The notes under the pieces were generated by a model. It ran no database searches. It saw nothing but the letters and a program-made list of their open reading frames with translations, and was not told the origin of the DNA. Below are positions 1-5,555 of a DNA stretch of 5,564 bases, one piece after another (the stretch's first letter is position 1; every line of letters begins with the position of its first letter). Both the position numbers and the translations under genes were made by a program. Source of the stretch: JANNHK01 sp034408875 (lineage in GTDB: Bacteria > Actinomycetota > Acidimicrobiia > IMCC26256 > PALSA-610); NCBI GenBank assembly GCA_034408875.1, contig JAWXCJ010000129.1, forward strand, positions 1-5,564, read 5' to 3'.

Positions 1-369
1 ATCGCCGCACTGCTGGAATACCCCGAGCGCTTTCACGGCCGCAAGGTTGGCGTCATCCTCAGTGGCGGCAACATCGACGTCCGGGTCCTGTCGTCGGTCA
101 TCGGGCGCGCCCTCGCCCGTTCCGGGCGCCTCGTGCGGCTACGCATCGAGATCCCCGACCGCCCCGGCACACTGGCCGCGGTGGCCCAGGTGATCGGCGC
201 GGCCCGCGGCAACATCATCGACGTGGCCCACCGGCGCGACCTGCCCGGCGTTGCGCTGAAGACGACGCTCCTCGAAGTCTCGATCGAGACCCGGGACCGG
301 GCGCATGCGGCGGCAATCGTGAGCGCCCTCACCAACGCCGGGTACACGGCCGCGCCTGCCCAAACGTGA
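1..369 (+). CDS. ilvA: Threonine ammonia-lyase (threonine dehydratase), 3' end only
   Basis: The reading frame is open from the first base and ends at TGA 367-369, giving the last 122 residues; the start and most of the PLP-dependent catalytic domain lie upstream of the window. The fragment opens with the end of the catalytic domain, including the glycine-rich VILSGGNID stretch (residues 19-27 of the fragment) typical of fold-type II PLP enzymes. From about residue 44 an ACT-type regulatory domain follows (IEIPDRPGTLAAV, then NIIDVAHRR, then EVSIETRDRAHA). The family converts threonine to 2-oxobutanoate and ammonia, the entry step to isoleucine, or serves threonine catabolism. A single C-terminal ACT domain matches the medium-length form, in which this domain usually senses amino acids. 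The biosynthetic or catabolic role cannot be decided from the fragment, so the symbol is by family. The PLP lysine is not in view. Confidence 0.88.
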   Translation: MAALLEYPERFHGRKVGVILSGGNIDVRVLSSVIGRALARSGRLVRLRIEIPDRPGTLAAVAQVIGAARGNIIDVAHRRDLPGVALKTTLLEVSIETRDRAHAAAIVSALTNAGYTAAPAQT

Positions 370-380
370 CAGGGAATAGG

Positions 381-386
381 TAGTGT
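381..386 (+). promoter_or_regulatory. Possible -10 element ahead of the binding-protein gene
   Basis: TAGTGT fits the actinobacterial TANNNT -10 pattern and lies in the 48-base gap between the ilvA stop and the GTG start at 418. Transcription would begin near 392-394 and leave a short leader that still contains the Shine-Dalgarno sequence. No good -35 hexamer sits 17-18 bases upstream; the GTGACA at 366-371 is too close. The transporter may instead be read through from ilvA. Confidence 0.22.
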
Positions 387-404
387 CGGCGATCGTTCGA
401 CAAC

Positions 405-411
405 GAGGAGG
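405..411 (+). promoter_or_regulatory. Strong Shine-Dalgarno site of the binding-protein gene
   Basis: GAGGAGG lies 6 bases upstream of GTG 418-420. It is the strongest ribosome-binding site in the window and fixes the GTG as the start, which also places the signal peptide correctly. A strong site suits a protein needed in excess over its membrane partners. Confidence 0.75.
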
Positions 412-417
412 ACCCAC

Positions 418-1290
418 GTGCGCAAATGGGGCGCCCTGATAGCGATCGCAGCGTTGACGCTCGGAGCCGCCGCGTGCGGTGGCGACGACGATGACGACGA
501 CGCCGCCGGCGGTACCGACACGACCGAGGCCGCAGCCGAAGGCGACGACACCGCCGATGGAGATCTACCCGATCTTGGTGGCGAGGAAATCTCGGTCACG
601 GTCGAGAACGCGTACCTGCCGTTCAACTACATCGATCCCGAAACCGGCGAAGGCGCGGGCTGGGACTACGACGCGTGGAACGCGATCTGCGAGAAGCTGA
701 ACTGCACGGTCTCGTTCGAAGAGGCCGCGTGGGAAGGCATGATCGAAGCGGTCGGGAGCGGGACGTACGACGCGGGGGCGGACGGCATCACCATCACCCC
801 GGAACGGGCGGAAGTCGTCGACTTCTCCGACGGGTACATCACCGTCAACCAGCGGCTGCTCGTGCGTAAGGGCGAGGACCGCTTCGCGAGCGCCGAAGAC
901 ATCACCGCGGACGAGTCGATCAAGATCGGGACGCAGACCGGAACAACCAACTTCGACAAGGCGGTCGAGCTCTGGGGCGAAGGTCGAATCCAGGCCTTCG
1001 AACAGTTTCCGGTCGCGGTCGAGGCGCTCCTCAACGAAGACGTCGACGTCGTGATCATGGACGAGACCGCAGGTCTCGGGTATGTCGGCAACAACGCCGA
1101 AGAGCTCGAACTCGTCGGCGAGGCGCTGAAGAGTGACGAACTCGGCTTCATCTTCCCGAAGGGCAGCGACCTCGTTGCTCCGGTCAACGCCGCGCTCGCC
1201 GCTATGGAAGCTGACGGCACACTCGAGGAACTCGCGTTGAAGTTCTTCACGGACGAGTTCCAGGTCACCTACGACGACCTCGAAAGCTGA
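418..1290 (+). CDS. Polar amino acid ABC transporter, substrate-binding lipoprotein
   Basis: This 290-residue protein is the extracytoplasmic receptor of the importer encoded downstream. A short charged start (MRKW) and a hydrophobic stretch to residue 19 end in AAAC, so Cys20 is the probable lipidated residue after signal peptidase II cleavage. Residues 21-57 form a very acidic, low-complexity tether that includes six consecutive Asp (23-28). The folded part, about 58-290, is of the SBP_bac_3 type: ENAYLPFNYID near 63-73, then GITITPERAEVVDFSDGY at 123-140. By family analogy Arg130 binds the ligand carboxylate and Asp215 in DVVIMDET binds the amino group. Cys91 and Cys96 could form a disulfide. 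The start is GTG, chosen because of the strong ribosome-binding site at 405-411. The ligand cannot be named; the Arg and Asp pair supports an alpha-amino acid. Confidence 0.9.
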   Translation: MRKWGALIAIAALTLGAAACGGDDDDDDAAGGTDTTEAAAEGDDTADGDLPDLGGEEISVTVENAYLPFNYIDPETGEGAGWDYDAWNAICEKLNCTVSFEEAAWEGMIEAVGSGTYDAGADGITITPERAEVVDFSDGYITVNQRLLVRKGEDRFASAEDITADESIKIGTQTGTTNFDKAVELWGEGRIQAFEQFPVAVEALLNEDVDVVIMDETAGLGYVGNNAEELELVGEALKSDELGFIFPKGSDLVAPVNAALAAMEADGTLEELALKFFTDEFQVTYDDLES

Positions 1291-1315
1291 TTCAGAAACT
1301 GACTGCGTCGTACCT

Positions 1316-1343
1316 GTGCGCCAGGCCTCCGGGCCTGGCGCAC
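1316..1343 (+). promoter_or_regulatory. Intercistronic hairpin with UCCG tetraloop
   Basis: A perfect 12-bp GC-rich stem pairs GTGCGCCAGGCC (1316-1327) with GGCCTGGCGCAC (1332-1343) around the loop TCCG, closed by a C-G pair. In RNA this is a cUNCGg tetraloop, one of the most stable known, and it forms only from the plus-strand transcript. It lies 25 bases after the binding-protein stop and ends 7 bases before the permease ribosome-binding site. No U-run follows (cacggtcgtt is partly T-containing at best), so a complete intrinsic terminator is not evident. The likely role is protecting the 3' end of the upstream message or acting as a partial terminator, making binding protein more abundant than permease and ATPase, as described for other binding-protein-dependent importers. 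Confidence 0.75.
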
Positions 1344-1350
1344 GGTCGTT

Positions 1351-1357
1351 AGAGGAG
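1351..1357 (+). promoter_or_regulatory. Shine-Dalgarno site of the permease gene
   Basis: AGAGGAG lies 5 bases before ATG 1363-1365. It decides for this start over the in-frame ATG codons at residues 5 and 9. It begins 8 bases after the hairpin stem at 1316-1343, close enough that a ribosome bound here would be next to the folded stem. Confidence 0.65.
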
Positions 1358-1362
1358 CCGGC

Positions 1363-2184
1363 ATGGCGACACCGATGGGCAACCTGATGGACCCGGCCGC
1401 GGTCCCGCCCGCCGACTTCGGCGGCAAGATTCGGAGCTGGCGCGACTTCCCGTACTGGTTGCTCGGCATCGCAGCGATCCTCGGATGGATCGCCTACTTG
1501 GTCACGACGGAAGAGCGATACGAGAACGCGTGGGACCGCATCATTCCCGGACTCCGCCTCACGATCGAAACGACGATCTACGCGTTCGCGATCGCGCTTG
1601 TCATCGGCCTGATCGCCGGGCTCGGCCGCATCTCACGCAACGTCGTGGTGAAGAACGTCGCGACCTTCTACATCGAGGTGATTCGCGGGGTCCCGATTCT
1701 CGTACTGATCATCACGGTCGCGTTCGTTGTCGTTCCGTACGCGGCCGAGACCTTCGGGTTCGACAACAACAGCCTCGACATGAAGTGGCGCGCGATCATC
1801 GCCCTGGCGCTGATCTACGGCGCGTACCTCGCCGAAATCTTCCGCGCGGGCATTCAGTCGATCGGGAGGGGTCAAACCGAAGCGGGCCGCGCACTTGGCA
1901 TGACACCCGGTCAGACGATGCGGCGCATCGTCCTTCCACAAGCGATCCGCAACATGACCCCAGCGATCGGCAACGACGCGATCGCGATGCTCAAGGACAC
2001 GTCGTTGCTCTCCGTGTTGGCGGTGAACGAGATCACGCAGAACTCGCGTAAGTACGTGGCGACGAGCTTCGACTCGCGTGGCACGTACCCGATCCTCTTC
2101 GCCATCTATCTCACTCTCACGGTGTCACTCTCACTACTGCTGTCGTGGTACCGCCGGCGCTTCGGACTCGACGACCGTGCCTAA
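1363..2184 (+). CDS. Polar amino acid ABC transporter, permease (HisM/GlnP type)
   Basis: This 273-residue membrane protein forms the transport channel. A cytoplasmic-looking N-terminus of about 28 residues precedes hydrophobic segments at roughly 30-47, 64-87, 108-127, 144-158 and 238-258, matching the about five-segment core of this family. Two family landmarks are clear: IEVIRGVPILV at 104-114, and the EAA coupling loop at about 158-205 (EIFRAGIQSIGRGQTEAGRALG, then LPQAIRNMTPAIGND), which docks on the ATPase. Only one permease gene is present, so a homodimer is likely, unlike the HisQ-HisM pair. The start has a ribosome-binding site 5 bases away. The stop TAA 2182-2184 lies inside the start of the ATPase gene, which implies translational coupling. 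The leader before the first membrane segment is long for the family but not exceptional. Confidence 0.9.
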   Translation: MATPMGNLMDPAAVPPADFGGKIRSWRDFPYWLLGIAAILGWIAYLVTTEERYENAWDRIIPGLRLTIETTIYAFAIALVIGLIAGLGRISRNVVVKNVATFYIEVIRGVPILVLIITVAFVVVPYAAETFGFDNNSLDMKWRAIIALALIYGAYLAEIFRAGIQSIGRGQTEAGRALGMTPGQTMRRIVLPQAIRNMTPAIGNDAIAMLKDTSLLSVLAVNEITQNSRKYVATSFDSRGTYPILFAIYLTLTVSLSLLLSWYRRRFGLDDRA

Positions 2185-2947
2185 GGCCCCTCGGGCGCAG
2201 CACGCGCCCGGCCCCGAGATGGTCGTCATCGAGAACCTCCACAAGCGCTTTGGCCCGGTGCGCGCGGTCGACGGCGTTTCGCTGAAAGTCGAGACGGGCC
2301 AGGTCGTTGTCATCGTGGGCCCGAGCGGCTCGGGCAAGAGCACGGTGTTGCGCTGCATCAACCTGCTCGAGACGCCGTCAGCCGGCAACGTGTGGGTCGA
2401 CGGCATCCACGTCAACGCCAAGAACTGCGACCTCAACACGGTGCGCGCCGAAGTCGGCATGGTGTTCCAGGGCTTCAACCTCTTCCCCCATCTCACAGCC
2501 CTGGAGAACGTGATGCTGGCTCAGCGACTCGTCCGCGGCCGCAACAAAACCGAGGCGCGGGAAGTGGCGTTTGCGCAGCTTCTGCGAGTCGGCATTGCCG
2601 AGAAGGCGAATGTCTACCCCCGTCACCTCTCGGGCGGTCAGCAGCAACGCGTCGCGATCGCACGGTCACTCGCGATGAACCCGAGAGTGATGTTGTTCGA
2701 CGAACCCACAAGCGCGCTCGACCCCGAAGTCATCAACGAAGTCCTCGACGTCATGCTCAAACTGGCTTCGGAAGGCATGACAATGGTCGTCGTCACGCAC
2801 GAGATGGGATTTGCCCGCCGGGCGGGGAACCAACTCGTGATGATGGACGAGGGGCGCATCGTCGAGCAGGGGGCGCCCGACGAAATCTTCGCCAACCCTC
2901 GCGAGGAGCGCACCCGCGCGTTCTTCGCCAAGATCCTGTCGCACTGA
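2177..2947 (+). CDS. Polar amino acid ABC transporter, ATP-binding protein (GlnQ/HisP type)
   Basis: This 256-residue ATPase drives the importer as a cytoplasmic dimer. From the GTG start at 2177, Walker A is GPSGSGKST at 48-56, the Q-loop is around Gln98 (VFQGFNLFPH), the ABC signature is LSGGQQQR at 151-158, Walker B is VMLFDEP at 171-177 with catalytic Glu176, the D-loop is SALD at 179-182, and the switch is His208 (VVTHEMGFA). The FNLFPHLTALENV stretch and the E/N-rich motifs are typical of the polar amino acid uptake family. GTG 2177 is preferred because it overlaps the permease stop by 8 bases (GTGCCTAA), a coupling arrangement. ATG 2219 gives a 242-residue protein that keeps every motif and is a real alternative; neither has a good Shine-Dalgarno sequence. 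An in-frame opening as far back as 2078 is a shadow of the permease. Confidence 0.88.
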   Translation: MPKAPRAQHAPGPEMVVIENLHKRFGPVRAVDGVSLKVETGQVVVIVGPSGSGKSTVLRCINLLETPSAGNVWVDGIHVNAKNCDLNTVRAEVGMVFQGFNLFPHLTALENVMLAQRLVRGRNKTEAREVAFAQLLRVGIAEKANVYPRHLSGGQQQRVAIARSLAMNPRVMLFDEPTSALDPEVINEVLDVMLKLASEGMTMVVVTHEMGFARRAGNQLVMMDEGRIVEQGAPDEIFANPREERTRAFFAKILSH

Positions 2948-3474
2948 TGGACATCGAGATCCGCCCGGTACTTCCCGGCGAATACGAACAGGTCGGTGAG
3001 CTGACGGTGCGCGCCTACGCAGTGTTGGAGGTCGATCACCTCTTCGGGGGGTACGACACCGACATCCGCGATGTCGCGACGCGCGTGAAGGACGCGACGG
3101 TGCTGGTCGCTGTCGCGGGGGCCGAGGTCGTCGGCGCCGTCACCTACGTCGACCGCGACGGCTCGCGCTGGCTCGAATGGACCGAGCCCGGCGAAGCGCA
3201 GTTCCGGCTCCTCGCGGTGTCCCCAATCGCGCAGGGAGGCGGCGTCGGCGAGGCCCTCGCACGCGCGTGCATGGAACGCGCCGCCACCGCGGGTCGCCCG
3301 CTCGTCATCCACACCACCCGCTGGATGCCCGCCGCCCGCCGCCTCTACGACCGGCTCGGGTTCGTGCGCCGTCCCGACCGCGACGTGGGCTACGACGTGT
3401 GGTCCGCCGACGTCGACGACTACCCGCCCGAGTGGGCCGGCGAAGGGTTCCTCGCGTACACGTGGACCCCATGA
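2947..3474 (+). CDS. GNAT-family N-acetyltransferase
   Basis: This 175-residue protein has the outline of a single-domain Gcn5-related acetyltransferase, which moves an acetyl group from acetyl-CoA to an amine. The N-terminal strand is IEIRPVLPGEYEQVGELT (residues 3-20); a central strand is VLVAVAGAEVVGAVTYV (52-68); the acetyl-CoA loop follows LLAVSPIAQ as Q96-G-G-G-V-G101, fitting the Q/R-x-x-G-x-G/A rule; and ARRLYDRLGFVRR (130-142) is the usual C-terminal helix and strand with the conserved Tyr134 and GF. The tail after 150 is tryptophan- and acid-rich. The ATG overlaps the ATPase stop by one base (TGATG), and the stop overlaps the next gene by four. No Shine-Dalgarno is evident, so translation probably depends on the upstream gene. 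The substrate cannot be predicted; small-molecule and protein N-terminal acetylation are both possible. Confidence 0.85.
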   Translation: MDIEIRPVLPGEYEQVGELTVRAYAVLEVDHLFGGYDTDIRDVATRVKDATVLVAVAGAEVVGAVTYVDRDGSRWLEWTEPGEAQFRLLAVSPIAQGGGVGEALARACMERAATAGRPLVIHTTRWMPAARRLYDRLGFVRRPDRDVGYDVWSADVDDYPPEWAGEGFLAYTWTP

Positions 3475-5078
3475 GTCACCTCGTCGTCTCGAACGTCGCG
3501 TTCGGGTACCCGGGCGCCGACCAACTGTTCTTCGACGTGAGCTTCCGCATCTCGCCGGGCGAGCACGCGGCGATCATCGGCGACAACGGAACCGGGAAGT
3601 CGACCCTCATCCAGGTCATTGCCGGACTCCTCACCGCCGAAGAAGGCGAAATCTCGGTCGGCGGCCGCACGCTCTACATGCCCCAAGACGTCGGTGTCAC
3701 CGACGCGCAGACGGTGCACGAATTGCTGCTCTCGTACGCGCCGCCGCTCATGCGCAACAGCGGCGAGCGCATGCTCGATGCCGAGCGGCGCCTGGCTGCG
3801 GGCGACGACGCGGCCGGCATCGATCTGGGCGTTGCCATCGGCGAGTGGTCGGAGCGGGGTGGGTACGAGCTCGAAGCGACGTGGGACGCGAGCGCCCGCC
3901 GCATCGTGGGTTTGTCGTTCGCCGACATCGCCGAACGGTGGGCCGACACGCTCTCGGGCGGCGAACGCAAGCAACTCGTCCTCGACGTGTTGCTCAACTC
4001 CGACGCCGACGTCCTGCTGCTCGACGAGCCCGACAACTACCTCGACATCCCGGCCAAGCGGTGGCTCGAAGCCGAGATCGCCCGGTCGCGCAAGACGATC
4101 GTCACCGTGAGCCACGACCGGCACTTGCTGTCGACCGCGATCGACAAGATCGTCACGCTCGAAGCGTCGGGCGCGACCGCGGGTTCGTGGACACACGGCG
4201 GGAGCTACGCGACCTACGCCGACGCCCGCACCGCCCGCCAGGAACAACTCGGCGACGACCTGAAACGGTGGCAGGACGAGGAACGGCGCTTGTTTCACCA
4301 CTACAAGATCATGAAGCAGCGCGCCGCGCTCAACTACAAGAACGCGTCACGCGCCGACGCGGCCGAGAGCCGCTGGGAACGGTTCGTCGCCGCGGGTCCG
4401 CCTCCCCCACCGATTCCCGACCAGCGGGTGAAGATGCGCCTGCGCGGCGGTGACTCCGCCCGGCGCGTCATCGCGCTCCGGGGCGTCGGGCTCGACGGCA
4501 TGATCGCCGCGTACTCCGACGAGGTCATGTTCGGTGAGCGCATCGGGCTCGTCGGCCCAAACGGATCGGGCAAGAGCCACATGCTGCGCCTCATCGCCGG
4601 CACCGAGACACCGAGCGAGGGCGAGGTCGTCGTCGGCAACCGCGTGTCGCCCGGAGTGTTCACGCAGGTGAACGCGCGTCCCGACTTCGCGGGCCGCGAT
4701 GTCGGTGCGATCGTCGCCGATCGGGCGGGCAACATCGAAGCGGCGACCAAAGCGCTCGCGCGGTACGGAATCCACGCGGCGGTGCGCCGTCCGTACGAGA
4801 CACTGTCGGGTGGCCAGAAAGCGCGGCTCGAAATCCTGTGCCTCGAACTCGAAGGCCACAACCTGCTGTTGCTCGACGAACCGACCGACAACCTCGACAT
4901 CGTCTCGTGCGAAGCCCTCGAAGGCGCGCTCGACAGCTTCACCGGCACCGTCGTCGCGATCTCGCACGACCGCACGTTCCTCACCGAACTCGACCGCTTC
5001 TGGCTCCTCGACCACGACGGCACGTGCACCGAATACCTCGACTACGACTCCGCCGTCGCCGCGCTCGTCGCACCCTGA
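3471..5078 (+). CDS. ABC-F family protein, twin ATP-binding cassettes
   Basis: This 535-residue protein has two ABC domains and no membrane segment, the hallmark of ABC-F proteins, which act in the ribosomal E site (translation factors such as EttA, or antibiotic-resistance proteins) rather than in transport. Domain 1: Walker A GDNGTGKS 37-44, signature LSGGE 161-165, Walker B VLLLDEP 181-187 with Glu186, switch His215. Domain 2: Walker A GPNGSGKS 362-369, signature LSGGQ 445-449, Walker B with Glu470, switch His499. Between them, about 245-315, is a charged probable helical linker (ERRLFHHYKIMKQRAALNYK) ending in five prolines at 310-314; this is where the tRNA-interacting PtIM element lies. 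The motif after the first Walker B reads DEPDNYLD instead of the usual DEPTNHLD; the second reads DEPTDNLD. Both catalytic Glu are present, so two working ATPase sites are expected. The start ATG overlaps the GNAT stop (ATGA). Subfamily and resistance function are not decidable here. Confidence 0.9.
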   Translation: MSHLVVSNVAFGYPGADQLFFDVSFRISPGEHAAIIGDNGTGKSTLIQVIAGLLTAEEGEISVGGRTLYMPQDVGVTDAQTVHELLLSYAPPLMRNSGERMLDAERRLAAGDDAAGIDLGVAIGEWSERGGYELEATWDASARRIVGLSFADIAERWADTLSGGERKQLVLDVLLNSDADVLLLDEPDNYLDIPAKRWLEAEIARSRKTIVTVSHDRHLLSTAIDKIVTLEASGATAGSWTHGGSYATYADARTARQEQLGDDLKRWQDEERRLFHHYKIMKQRAALNYKNASRADAAESRWERFVAAGPPPPPIPDQRVKMRLRGGDSARRVIALRGVGLDGMIAAYSDEVMFGERIGLVGPNGSGKSHMLRLIAGTETPSEGEVVVGNRVSPGVFTQVNARPDFAGRDVGAIVADRAGNIEAATKALARYGIHAAVRRPYETLSGGQKARLEILCLELEGHNLLLLDEPTDNLDIVSCEALEGALDSFTGTVVAISHDRTFLTELDRFWLLDHDGTCTEYLDYDSAVAALVAP

Positions 5079-5089
5079 GCAGCGCCGCC

Positions 5090-5443
5090 CTACGCGTCGG
5101 GCTGGTTGAGCTCGATGAAGTTGCCGAAGGGATCGTGCAGGAATGCTTGGCGACCCGCGCCGGCGGTGTGTGGAACCGGGTGCACGGTGACACCCTTCTC
5201 GGTGAGGTCGGCGACGGCGGCGTCGATGTCGTCGACGCGGATTGCGAAGTGGGCGCTGCGGCCGGGCACTTCGTCGGACTCCAGCAAGTGCACCTGTTGG
5301 CCGCCGGCGTCGAGCCAGCACCCGCCGATACCGAAGTCGGGGCGCGCCAGCTCGGTCATGCCCATCGTGTCGCGGTAGAAGGCCAGGCCCGCCTCCGCGT
5401 CGGCAACACAGATCGAGACGTGGTGGATACCTGCGGGCTTCAT
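5090..5443 (-). CDS. VOC superfamily (glyoxalase/bleomycin-resistance fold) protein
   Basis: This 117-residue protein is one complete VOC module of two beta-alpha-beta-beta-beta halves. The first half begins IHHVSICVADAEAGLAFYRDTMGM (6-29) and ends QVHLLES (50-56); the second begins AHFAIRVDDIDAAVADLTEKGV (64-85) and ends FLHDPFGNFIEL (101-112). The usual metal quartet can be placed at His8, His52, His65 and Glu111, so a metal-dependent enzyme is plausible, for example a lyase, isomerase, dioxygenase or thiol transferase. The substrate is unknown; this small, generic type is often labelled only glyoxalase-like. It converges on the ABC-F gene with 11 bases between the stops, so it is a separate transcription unit. 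No Shine-Dalgarno precedes ATG 5443-5441, but a -10-like TAGCCT sits 7 bases upstream of the A, consistent with a leaderless message. Confidence 0.88.
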   Translation of the reverse strand: MKPAGIHHVSICVADAEAGLAFYRDTMGMTELARPDFGIGGCWLDAGGQQVHLLESDEVPGRSAHFAIRVDDIDAAVADLTEKGVTVHPVPHTAGAGRQAFLHDPFGNFIELNQPDA

Positions 5444-5449
5444 CGCGCC

Positions 5450-5455
5450 AGGCTA
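5450..5455 (-). promoter_or_regulatory. Candidate -10 for a leaderless VOC message
   Basis: On the minus strand TAGCCT (5455 to 5450) matches TANNNT and is followed by 6 bases and then the ATG, which is the spacing expected when transcription starts on the start codon. There is no ribosome-binding site, which fits. A matching -35 is not convincing: at 17-18 bases upstream the sequence lies within the left arm of the 5457-5516 palindrome. Confidence 0.35.
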
Positions 5456-5456
5456 A

Positions 5457-5516
5457 CCCCGGCTTCTGGTCGCGCGTATGTGTTGTCCACGACACATACG
5501 CGCGTCCAGAACGGGG
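5457..5516. repeat. Long imperfect palindrome in the divergent intergenic region
   Basis: Left arm 5464-5483 and right arm 5492-5511 are 20-base inverted copies with a single mismatch (T5470 against T5505), around an 8-base centre (TGTCCACG). The core is CGCGCGTATGTGT and its complement. Outside this, CCCCG (5457-5461) and CGGGG (5512-5516) extend the pairing after a 2-base bulge (5462-5463). The element lies between two candidate start sites pointing away from each other, so a terminator role is unlikely. It could be an operator, an extruding or folding structure, or a copy of a dispersed palindromic repeat; the sequence alone does not choose. Confidence 0.7.
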
Positions 5517-5518
5517 AC

Positions 5519-5548
5519 CTGACGGACGCAGCCGCGACCGCATACATT
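5519..5548 (+). promoter_or_regulatory. Candidate promoter at the right edge
   Basis: CTGACG (5519-5524) resembles the -35 TTGACA, and TACATT (5543-5548) fits the -10 TANNNT pattern; the two are separated by 18 bases. A GTG begins 8 bases after the -10, so transcription would start at or next to the start codon, giving a leaderless message. The promoter begins 3 bases after the end of the extended palindrome (7 after its right arm), so a factor bound there would touch the polymerase. Confidence 0.4.
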
Positions 5549-5555
5549 CCCGCTC

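Noticed and set aside
384..402. Short inverted repeat TGTCG/CGACA in the ilvA to binding-protein gap
   Set aside because: Five base pairs around a 9-base loop is within chance for GC-rich DNA and lacks a U-run, so I do not call a terminator or operator.
33..626. A 197-codon minus-strand frame opposite ilvA and the binding-protein start
   Set aside because: The product is low-complexity Ser/Pro/Ala/Arg with no motif, and it spans two well-supported plus-strand genes and their intergenic signals.
3420..4301. A 293-codon minus-strand frame opposite the ABC-F gene
   Set aside because: It is the mirror of the ABC-F coding frame. The valine-, arginine- and glutamate-rich translation has no recognisable fold or start signal.
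3471..5078. Reading the twin-ATPase protein as a macrolide exporter
   Set aside because: There is no membrane domain in it and no extra permease beside it. The two-cassette plus linker plan is that of ABC-F proteins, which act on ribosomes.
5079..5105. Possible bidirectional terminator between the convergent ABC-F and VOC genes
   Set aside because: Only a 4-bp GCCC/GGGC pairing around a small ACGCGT palindrome is visible, mostly inside VOC coding sequence, and no T-run follows on either strand.
4347..5543. A 398-codon open frame on the minus strand
   Set aside because: It runs antisense through the ABC-F gene and out of frame over the VOC gene. Its translation is rich in Arg, Asp and Ala with no domain, as expected for a shadow frame in high-GC coding DNA.
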